From positions 11,360,501-11,424,500 of the forward strand of contig CM032133.1 of the NCBI GenBank assembly GCA_018894105.1: a stretch of DNA of 64,000 nucleotides. Reading direction: 5' to 3'. Below the pieces are notes generated by a model, which was not told the DNA's origin, did not search any database, and was given only the letters and a program-made list of their open reading frames with translations. Positions 43,500-53,291 of this stretch are shown piece by piece (position 1 is the first letter of the stretch; every line of letters starts with the position of its first letter). The DNA is from Jacaranda mimosifolia (Eukaryota; Streptophyta; Magnoliopsida; Lamiales; Bignoniaceae). A program made the position numbers and the translations under genes.

Positions 43500-45004
43500 A
43501 GAAGCTATGTTAGACATAGACTTGGGACATTGGCTTGAAACCATGAAATCCAAAATGGACTCTATCTATTACAACAAAGTATGGACTTTGGTAGATCCAC
43601 CAGAGGGAATAACTTTTGTTGGTTACAAGTGGATCTATAAACGAAAGCTAGGAGTCGATGGAGAGGTAATGACCTTTAAAGCGCAATTAGTAGTAAAAGG
43701 TTATACTCAAAGACCCGATATCGATTTTGAGAAAACCTTTTCACCAATCGTAATGCCTAAGTTTGTTCGGATTTTACTTGCCATAGCCGCATATTATGAC
43801 TTTGAGATATGGCAAATGGATGTGAAAACTGCTTTCCTCAGCAAAAATATTGAAGAAGAAATATATATGGAGCAACCACAAGGTTTTACATCCAAAGATA
43901 GTGAGTAAGAGGTTTGCAAACTCCAGAGATCTATTTATGGACTCAAACAAGAGTCTCAAAGTTAGAACATACATTTTGATAAGACAGTTAAATTGTTTCA
44001 CTTTATCAAAAATATGTATGAACCTTGTCTGTATAAGAAGGCTAGTGGAGTAGTGTATAGTTTATTGTGCTTTATGTCGATAGCATTTTTCTTATTGGGA
44101 ATGAGAGAGAAATGTTAGAGTACACTAAAACATGATTTTCTACTCAATTCATCTATATAGAGATAGATCGAGGAGGATCTTGGGGCTTTCTCAAATCCCT
44201 TACATTGATAAGATACTAAAGAGGTTCAGTATGAAAAAATCCAAGAAGGGATTCCTCCCTATGGGACATGGAATTTGTCTCTCCAAGTCTATGGCCCCTG
44301 AGACTGACGACGAGAGACAAAGAATCTCCCACGTACCTTATGCATCCGCCATAAGGAGCATAATAAATGTCATTCAATGTACAAGATTGGATGTGGCACA
44401 CACTCTAAATGTTATGAGCCGTTTCCAATCCAACCCTAGCGAATGACACTGGATGGCTGTTAAAACAATCCTTAAGTACTTTAGAAGAATTAAGGACTTG
44501 TTTTTGGTATACGACAATTGATAATTGAAATTTGAGAGGTTTTTGAATTCTAGTTTCCAATCTAATGTAAATGACCTAAAATCCACTTTTTGATTTATAA
44601 TTTGCCTCAATGGCGGCACGGTGAGTTGGAAAAGTTCCAAACTAGACACCATGGTTGATTTAACCATAGAGGAGGAATATATTATGACTTTGGAAGTTGC
44701 AAAAGAAGGTGTTTAGATGAAAAACTTCATCCAAGAGTTAGATATAGTGCCTAGCATTGTTGAGCAAGTAGTTGTTCTCTATGACAACAACAAGGCGGTA
44801 GCAAAAGCTAAAGAGCTAAGATCTCATCAGCGATCCAAGTACATTTTGAGGTAATATCATTTGATCTAGGGGATCATTGATAGAGGTGACATCTGAGTGG
44901 AGAGAGTTGCCTCAGAAGAGAATATAGCAGATCTACTAACTAAACCCCTATCGCAAAAGGTCTTTGAAAGACTTCTTGAGAAGAAAAGTCTTAAGACTAT
45001 GGAG
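43500..45004 (+). pseudogene. Ty1/copia reverse transcriptase and RNase H, copy 2
   Basis: The first 400 bases are fully open: NKVWTLVDPPEGITFVGYKW, KGYTQRPDIDFEKTFSPI, WQMDVKTAFLSKNIEEEIYM. The catalytic block reads YVDS (44073-44084) in place of YVDD, and a deletion near 44145 removes the block that normally follows. Unlike copy 1, RNase H is present: EWHWMAVKTILKYF (from about 44441), TIEEEYIMTLEVAKEG (near 44670) and KELRSHQRSKYILR (near 44810). The end reads ADLLTKPLSQKVFERLLEKK, the standard copia C-terminus. The frame runs about 28 bases into the LTR before a TAG. Confidence 0.9.
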
Positions 45005-45850
45005 AATTGGAATAGTACCCCGCAAGCCAATTAGATTGGCATACAAACTGTTTCACTTGTGATACAATCTTGATTGAATGATATTCTTTAAATGGCCATC
45101 TTCATCTTATGCTTGTATTTACTTCAGTCGCATTCATTAAGTTGAAGCCCTTAGATCACACAAGACTGCGAGACTTGGTCACGCGCTGGGTGGTGATCAT
45201 GGAACAAGTCTTACATGATCGTGATCGTAAGTCTTCCAAGTCATAGGATCTTATGAGAAAGGGTGTCTAAGATTCGGATAGACTTGCACTAACGATGCAT
45301 AAATCCAAGAGTTGGATATTGCTCTATTTCATGAGAAAAGCCATATGAGATATGGGTGCATATTAATGCAATCTTGTAAGAGGACAAGTTACCTGAAGGC
45401 CTGCCCAAAGAATCCACTGGATAGCTGAAGAGGCAATTCGATAGTGGCAAGTTCTACAGCTTACGCTAATACCTATAATTGGTCCTTTGACCTGAGGATC
45501 CACAGTAACCTTCTATTTATGTCCTCATGCTTTGACTCTTCCTTGAACTCCTAAAGGGTCTTTCAGGTAGAGGTTGGGTATGAGCTACTTAGATAAGGAT
45601 GTTTGTGAGATCCAAGAAAGAATCCGACTCCTCGTCGTTGTGAAGAGCGAGTACATCTCTTATATATTCTATAATGATCGATTCCAAGAATCCTTGCGCA
45701 AGGTGGTATGATAATTTGGAAAAGGAGTTTTCCAAAGATAAGGTCATAAATAGGAATTGAACATTGGGAATAGAAACATAGAATCGAGACTGTTAGGGAG
45801 CCAACAAATATCTTGCCATAGGCCTCTTTCGGGAGATAGAATACGGAATA
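45005..45850 (+). mobile_element. 3' LTR of the copia element, truncated
   Basis: TTGGAATAGTACCCCGC follows the pol end directly (terminal TG mutated), linking the whole 2.2-kb LTR family to this copia element. It covers about the first 820 LTR bases and stops where a minus-strand LTR of the same family begins at 45851. The purine stretch ATGGAGA just before it is the likely polypurine tract. Confidence 0.8.
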
Positions 45851-47363
45851 TGAAGGTTAGTGAGCCACTAGGATCCAATTATGAAACTTCAAAAGCTCAT
45901 AATAACTAGTGCTTACAGCTTACCAAGGATCTAATCATGCTAGGAATTCAGATTTAGATAGAGTGTTACCTTGAAATGCTAATTTCCAAGGAGAAAGTGG
46001 TGAACATTTTACCAATCCAGAATTTGCCAGAAACCGCGCATTAGGAAGGGAGCAATTTTTAACTACATCAAAACTCCTCCAAAATTCATGAAAATAATAA
46101 TGCAACCTCTAAACACCTTGGAGGAAACACATTAAAAAATTCTGATCAAAAAGATATCTGGATCTCCCTGGAAAAATTATCCAAATCGGTGCTCTGCTCA
46201 AGTGGATCTCCAAAACTTAGCAAACTAACTTGTTCGCCTCTATTGATATGATCCACATACCAATTGAAACTTCCAAAATCTCCTCACTATAAGCTAGAAT
46301 AAGAGAGGAGAATAAAACTGGTGGAGGCTGATTTGAGGCAGGGAAGAAGAAGAAGAGAGCAAAGCTTTCAACACATGAATGCAATGCTTAAAAGTTGTTT
46401 TGGAGGGAATTGTGATAATAATCTAATTCTTTCACACTTTCAGCAATAGCCTATCCTCACACCCTCTATATCTATATATAGCGTGAGGTTGGTGTGATGC
46501 CAAGTTGGCATCACACCTTGCTCAAGGTTTGCGGCCAACTTGCATTGCCAAGGTGGCAAATGCAAATTCAAATCCAATTTGAATTTCATGTGCATCTTAA
46601 TTACATTTGAAATCTAATTTTAAGCTAATTAAGATGCTAATTCAAATGAAAATTTCATTTGAATTTTCCCTCCAAAATGAATTCTTCTCTTTAATTAAAT
46701 TAAACACTTTAATTTAATTAATTAATCTTTGGCTTAACTCTTAAATCAAACAAGCTTAACTTTTACGCTTAATTTTGTTAACTTAACTCTTTGAGTTAAC
46801 TTGATGACCAATTGATGGTCCCTTTGGCACCAAATAATTAACTCCTTAATTATTGGTCTAATTTAACCTTTTAAATTAATTAATTAATTTAACACTTAAA
46901 TTAATCAAGCCAAAATTGACTTTCAAATTGGACATCTCAAAATCGGTCTACTAGGAGAAATTCTTTAACTCTTAGAAAACTGCTCCATCAACCAGGACGC
47001 TAATTGACTTTTTTGTGTGACCTAATAGGTTTTACCATTCATTGGACATGGGCTCACAACTCCTTAGGACTTGAATATCATATATTCATTTTAGTTTAAA
47101 ATACTTTTAAACTAATTGACTCAATTCAATTAACTCATTAATTGAAGAGCACCCAATTTCCATGGTCGATGTCCACCCTCAAGCCCATGGAGCCCAACTA
47201 ATTGGACGAAATGAATGCTTTGGAGAACCATTATAGATCTACGCTTACTATGCAAATACGGTTATTCCATTCCCTATCTCCTGAAAAAGGCCTGGGGCAA
47301 GTTATTTGCAGGCTCCCTAATAGCCTCGATACTATGTCTTTATTCCCAATATTCGATGAAATT
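45851..47363 (-). mobile_element. Copia-family LTR on the minus strand, inserted in the 3' LTR and truncated by the satellite
   Basis: The LTR end is at 45851 (minus strand ...CTAACCTTCA). The sequence then runs backward through the TATA region (TATATATAG near 46480), the palindrome at 46491-46517 and the TTAAGTTAA-rich U3 to about LTR position 745 at 47363, where satellite sequence starts abruptly. The first part of the LTR is missing, so no right-hand target copy can be seen. Confidence 0.75.
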
Positions 47364-48242
47364 CCTTAATCTTTTCTGGCACTTGGAATGATGCGAAACC
47401 CCAAGGATATAATGATCTTGAAAGCCCAAACACACAATTTGATATTGAACAAACCCTAGAATAAAAACCCTCTCTATTGAACCACTAGGATACTTGATCT
47501 TAGAAATGCAAATAATTGGGAATAAGAATAAGAAGTTGAATAAACACTAGAAGAAATTAGTAACTTGAAAGAATCTATCCAATTTCTAGATGCGACAAGC
47601 AACATCGTGGTTTTTCTTGAGAGAAAAATACAGAAAATAAATTAACATTCATAAAAAATATGCTATACGCGTTACTCTCTTTGCAAGCCCTAATTAAAAT
47701 AAAAAAAAAAACTAAGCCCACATATAATAATTCAAGCCCAAATCCAATTAAGAATAAGAGTTTGACTTGGTCACAACTTCTTCTTTTCTCCCTGAGTTCT
47801 ATACGCTTGGGACTTCTTTTTGCCTTCTTCGGCCCTTTAAAGCATTATACACCAAACACAAGGTGATGAGCAATCTAACTTTATTCTTTTCGCTTCCTTA
47901 CATGTTCTTCTCTATCTTAACCCATTTTTGATGCATCTGTTCCACAAATAACTTACCCAAATTTGCAAAGCCATCTTTCAACCTCTTTACTTTTGCTCTT
48001 ATGGTAGGTCCTACTGACCGGTTTCAATCTTAATTTTGCCCTGCAAATCTAAAATAACCATCTTGCCCTTGAGTACCTCCAGTGCTCATATAGGTCCCTT
48101 ATTCCTCAGAAAGATTCATCCTCGAATCTGTATCCATATCAAAACGAGAAATATTAGAAATAATAAAAGTAGCAGAAACTTTATACTCACCTAGGATATC
48201 AATCTTCTAAGCATTGTCATTAATCTTTTCTAGCACTTGGAA

Positions 48243-48623
48243 TGATGCAGAACCCCAATGATATGATAATACCTAAACCCCAAACACAATTTGATAAAAC
48301 TCTCCCTATTTAACCGCTAAGATACTTGATCTTACAAATGCAAATAATTGGGGGTAAGAATAAAAAATCAAATAAAAACTAGAAGAAATTAATACCTTCA
48401 AAGAACTTATTCAATTTCTTGATGTGACAAGCAATGTCGTGGTTTTTCTTGAGAGGAAAACGTAGAAAATAAATCAATATTCATCAAAAATCTGCCATAC
48501 ACATTTTTAAGAGAGTATTTATACTCTCCTTCCAAGCTCTAATTAAAATAAGATATAAATTAAGCCTATAGATAATAATCCAAGCCCAAATCTAATTAGG
48601 AATAAGAGTTTGACTTGGTTACG
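48243..48623 (-). mobile_element. LTR portion of a satellite monomer with TATA box
   Basis: On the minus strand this unit begins with a TGTGACC-like sequence (here CGTAACC) right after the purine tract GAAGAAG and ends CTGCATCA at 48243. The TATA box TATAAATA is embedded in the palindrome at 48511-48528, about 100 bases from the LTR start. The following bases at 48242 and below read TTCCAAGTGCTAG, which is pol sequence again. Confidence 0.65.
48511..48528 (-). promoter_or_regulatory. TATA box in a palindrome, satellite LTR
   Basis: GAGAGTATTTATACTCTC: 7-base arms around TTTA. On the minus strand it reads GAGAGTATAAATACTCTC, a good TATA box. An identical copy lies at 49288-49305. It is absent from all homogenised monomers. 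Confidence 0.7.
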
Positions 48624-51119
48624 ACTTCTTCTTTTATCTATGAGGCCTCACGTTTGGGACTTCTTTTGGCCTTCTCGGCTGTTTTCAAGCCTTATATATA
48701 CTAATGACAAGGTGATGAGTTGTCCAATATCATTATTTTGGCTTCTTGACATGTTCATCTCTTTCTTAGCCCTTTCTTGATGCACCTCATCAACAAATGA
48801 CTTAGCCAAATTTGGAAAGCCATCTTTCAGCCTCTTTACCCTTGCTCTTATGATAACTCCCATTGCCAGGTCGCAATCTCCATTTTGCCTTCCAATAATG
48901 AAATAACCATCTTGCCCTCCAATGCCTCCAATGCTCATATCAGTCTCTCCCTCCTTAGAAAGATTCGTCTACTAATCTGAATCCATATCAAAAGCAGAAA
49001 GATCAGAAACATTAAAAGTAGCAGAAACTTTATACTCACCTGGGATGTCAATCTTGTAAGTGTTGTCATTAATCTTTTCTAGCAAAATTTGATATAATTA
49101 TCCTGAAACCCCAAACACACAATTTGATATTGAACAAAATCTACAATAAAACACTCCATGTTGAACCCTTAAGATGTAAGGACCTATACAATTTCTTGAT
49201 GCAACAAGCAACGTCATGGTTTTCCTTGGGAGAAAAACATAGAAAATAAATCAATATTCATAAATATTTTGCCATATAGGTTTTTAAGAGAGTATTTATA
49301 CTCTCGGTGGAAGCCCTAATTAAAATAGGATATAAAATATGCCTATGGATAATAATCCAAGCCCAAATCCAATTACGAATAAGAGTTTGACATGGTCACA
49401 ACTTCTTCTTTTCTCCATGAGTCCCACACATTTGGGACTTCTTATGACCTTCTTGGGCCTTTTCAAGCCTTATACACCTAGCCCAAGGTGATGGGTTGTC
49501 CAACATCATTCTTTTGGCTTCTTGACATGTTCTTCTATTTCTTAGCCCATTCTTGATGCATCTCTTCAACAAATGACTTAGTCAAATTTGCAAAGCCATC
49601 TTTTAGCCTCTTTGCTTTTGCCTTTGTGATAGGTCTCGTTGGCAGGTTGCAATCTCCATTTTCCCTCAAATGCCGAAATAACCATCTTACCCTCCAGTGT
49701 CTCTAGGGCTCAAATCAGTCCCTCCCTCCTTAGAAAGATTCGCCCATGAATCTAAATCCATATCAAAAGGACAAAGATCATAAACATTAAAAGTAGCAGA
49801 AACTTTATACTCATCCGAGTTGACAATCTGCTAAGCGTTGTCATTAATCTTTCCTACCACTTGGAATGACTCCGAACCCCAAGGATATAATGATGCCGAC
49901 ACCCCAAACACACAATTTGTTATTGAACAAACCCTAGAATAAAAACCCTCCCACTGAACCCCAAAGATACTTGATCTTGGAAATGCAAATAATTGGGAAT
50001 AAGAATCAAAAATTGAGTAAAACACTAGAAGGAGTAAGTACTTTGAAAGAACCTATTCAATTTCTTGATGCAACAAGCAACATTGTGGTTTTTCTTGAGA
50101 AAAAAATAGAGAAAAAGAATCAATATTCAAAAAAAATATGCCACACAGATTTTTTGGATATTATTTATGCTCTATTTCCAAGGACTTCTTTTGACCTTCT
50201 TGGGCCTTTTAAAGCCTTATACACCAAGCACAAGGAGATGGGCTCTCCAACTTCATTCTTTTGGCTTTTTGACATGTTCTTCTATCTCTTAGCCTATTCT
50301 TGGTACATTTCTTCAACAAATGACTTAGCCAAATTTGCAAAGCCATCTTTTAGCCTCTTTGCTTTTACTCTTGTGATAGGTCCCATTGGCAGGTTGCAAT
50401 CTCCATTTTTCCCTCAAATGCCAAAATAATCATCTTACCCTCCAGTGCCTCCAGTGCTCATATCAATCCCACCCTCCTCAGAAAGATTCGTCCTCGAATA
50501 TGAATCCATATCAAAACGAGAAAGATCAAAAACAATAAAAGTAGTAGAAACTTTATACTCACTTTGGATGTGAATCTTCTAAGCATTGTCATTAGTCTTT
50601 TCCAACACTTGGAATGCTGCGGAACCTTAAGGATATGATAATCCCTAAACCCCAAACACACAATTTGATGTTGAACAAACCCTAGAATAGAAACCCTGTC
50701 TATTGAACCCTTGAGATACTTGATCTTACAAACGCAAAAAAGTAGGAATAAAAAATAGAAATTGAATAGACACTAGAAGAAATTAATACCTTGTAAGAAC
50801 CTATTTAATTTCTTGATGCGACAAGCAATGTTCTGGCTTTTCCTAAGAGAAAAACACAGAAAATAAATCAATATTCACCAAAAATTAGCTTTTCCAAGTC
50901 CTAATTTAAATAAGATATAAGCTAAGCCTGGAGATAATAATCAAAGCCCAAATTTGATTAGGAACAAGAGTTTAACATGGTAACAATTTCTTCTTTTCTC
51001 CATGAGTCCCACATGTTTAGGACTTCTTTTGACCTTCTTGGGCCTTTTAAAGCCTTATACACCAAGCACAAGGTGATGGGCTATCCAACTTCATTCTTTT
51101 GGCTTCTTCACATGTTCTT

Positions 51120-51536
51120 CTATCTCTTAGTCGATTCTTGGTATATTTCTTCAACAAATGACTTAGCCAAATTTGCAAAGCCATCTTTTAGCCTCTTTGT
51201 TTTTACTCTTGTGATAGGTTCCATTGGCAGGTTGCAATCTCTATTTTTCCCTCCAATGCCGGAATAACCATCCATGCCACCAGTGCTAATATTAGTCATT
51301 CCCTGCTCAGAATGATTTATCCTCGAATCTGAATCCATGTCAAAAGGAGAAAGGCCAAAAACATTAAAAGTAGCAAAAACCTTAAACTCACCTGGGATGT
51401 CAATCTTGTAAGCATTGTCATTAATCTTTTCTAATAATTGGAATGATGCGGAACCCCAAGGATAAAATGATCTAGAAACCCCAAACACAAAATTTAATAT
51501 TGAATAAACCTTAGAACAAAAATTCCTGTAATTCAT
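51120..51536 (-). pseudogene. Ty3/gypsy pol C-terminal tail in a satellite monomer (best preserved copy)
   Basis: The minus-strand frame reads LEKINDNAYKIDIPGEFKV, then ATFNVFGLSPFDMDSDSR, and later MEPITRVKTKRLKDGFANLA. This is the signature of the C-terminal end of plant Ty3/gypsy polyproteins, where the usual form has INDNAYK-DLPGEY, SATFNV-DLSPF and GP-TRAR-K. Sequence upstream of LEKIND in the frame (YPWGSASFQ and earlier) is LTR-derived, not pol, which marks the junction. In homogenised monomers the Tyr codon of NDNAYKID is a TAG. It has no start of its own and is not a gene. Confidence 0.85.
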
Positions 51537-51969
51537 CCCCTTAGATACTTGATCTCAGAAATGCAAATTATTAGGATTAAGAATGAAAAATTGAATAAAC
51601 ATAACAAGGAATTAGCACCTTGAAAGAACCTATTCAATTTCTTAATGCACAAGCAACGCCGTTGTTTTTCTTGAGAGAAAAATGCAGAAAATAAATCAAT
51701 ATTTATCAAAAATCTACCATACACGTTGCCCTATGTGCAAGCCATTTTTAAAATAAGAAATAAACTAAGCCGGCGGATAATAATCCAAGTGCAAATCCAA
51801 TTAGGAACCAGAGTTTGACTTGGTCATAACTTCTTCTTTTCTCCATGAGTCCCACACATTCGGGACTTCTTTTTGCCTTCTTGGGCCATTTCAAGGTTTA
51901 CACACTATGCACGTGGTCATACACCAAGCACAAGGAGATGGGATGTCCAACTCTATTCTTTTGGCCTCT

Positions 51970-52469
51970 NNNNNNNNNNNNNNNNNNNNNNNNNNNNNNN
52001 NNNNNNNNNNNNNNNNNNNNNNNNNNNNNNNNNNNNNNNNNNNNNNNNNNNNNNNNNNNNNNNNNNNNNNNNNNNNNNNNNNNNNNNNNNNNNNNNNNNN
52101 NNNNNNNNNNNNNNNNNNNNNNNNNNNNNNNNNNNNNNNNNNNNNNNNNNNNNNNNNNNNNNNNNNNNNNNNNNNNNNNNNNNNNNNNNNNNNNNNNNNN
52201 NNNNNNNNNNNNNNNNNNNNNNNNNNNNNNNNNNNNNNNNNNNNNNNNNNNNNNNNNNNNNNNNNNNNNNNNNNNNNNNNNNNNNNNNNNNNNNNNNNNN
52301 NNNNNNNNNNNNNNNNNNNNNNNNNNNNNNNNNNNNNNNNNNNNNNNNNNNNNNNNNNNNNNNNNNNNNNNNNNNNNNNNNNNNNNNNNNNNNNNNNNNN
52401 NNNNNNNNNNNNNNNNNNNNNNNNNNNNNNNNNNNNNNNNNNNNNNNNNNNNNNNNNNNNNNNNNNNNN
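51970..52469. other. Assembly gap (500 N)
   Basis: Exactly 500 undetermined bases inside the satellite, probably a placeholder length. Counting the repeat phase on both sides suggests the true gap is about 740-760 bp plus a whole number of 843-bp monomers. Confidence 0.95.
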
Positions 52470-52887
52470 CTTTTTGCTTTCTTGGGCCTTTTCAAGCCTT
52501 ATACACCAAGCACAAGGTGATGGGTCGTCCAACTCCATTCTTTTGGCTTCTTGACATGCTTTTATCTTTCTTAGCCCATTTTCTATACATCTCTTCAGCA
52601 AATGAGTTCGCCAAATTTGCAAAGCCATCTTTCATCCTCTTTGCTTTTGCCCTTGCGAAAGGTCCTATTAGTTGGTTTCAATCTCTATTTTGCCCTTCAA
52701 TGCCGAAATAACCATTAGTGCCCCCAGTGCTCATATCAGAACTTCCATCCTCATAATGATTCATTATCGAATCTGAATCCATATCCAAAGGGGAAAGATC
52801 AAAATCATTAAAAGTCTCATAAACTTTATGCTCAACTGACATGTCAATCTTCTAAGCATTATCAATAATCTTTTCTAGCACTTGGAA

Positions 52888-53272
52888 TGATGCGGAGCCC
52901 AAAGGATATAACGATCTAGAAACCCTAAACAAATAATTTGATATTGAACAAACCATAGAACAAAAATCCCCGCTATTGAACCCCTAAAATACTTGATATC
53001 AGAAATGCAAATAATTTGGATTAAGAATAAAAAATTGAATAAACACTATAAGGAATTCGTACCTTGAAAGAACCTATTCAATTTCTTAATGCACAAGCAA
53101 AGTAAAAGCTTTTCTTGAGAGAAAAATACAGAAAATAAATCAATATTTATCAAAAATCTACCATGCACGTTGCTCTACGTGCAAGCACTCATTAAAATAA
53201 GAAATAAAGTATGCCGACGGATAATAATCCAAGCCCAAGTCTAATAAGGAATAAGAGTGTGACTTGGTCACA
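52888..53272 (-). mobile_element. LTR portion of a homogenised satellite monomer (example)
   Basis: On the minus strand it starts TGTGACCAAGTCACAC at 53272, right after the purine tract, and ends CTCCGCATCA at 52888. Where the TATA box stood in the edge monomers there is TGCACGT-TGCTCT-ACGTGCA (53163-53182), a perfect 7-bp hairpin. The next bases are pol (TTCCAAGTGCTAGAAAAG). Confidence 0.6.
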
Positions 53273-53273
53273 A

Positions 53274-53291
53274 CATCTTTTTTTCTCCATG
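53274..53291 (-). promoter_or_regulatory. Polypurine tract retained in the satellite monomer (example)
   Basis: On the minus strand TGGAGAAAAAAAGATG sits directly before the inferred LTR start; most monomers read GGAGAAAAAAAGAAG. This is the plus-strand primer of the parent retrotransposon and marks the pol/LTR border inside each monomer. Confidence 0.65.

Larger units (their letters stand above)
47364..51969 (-). repeat. Satellite array, diverged left edge (monomers of about 780-850 bp)
   Basis: Monomers are recognised by the anchor CTTGGTCACAACTTCTTCT and its variants near 47767, 48615, 49392, 50977 and 51820; one unit near 50160 has lost the anchor by deletion. On the minus strand each holds a Ty3/gypsy pol tail, a purine tract and an LTR. 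These monomers differ clearly from one another and from those to the right, and vary in length, as is usual at a satellite edge. Two still have the LTR TATA box (48511-48528, 49288-49305). Confidence 0.9.
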
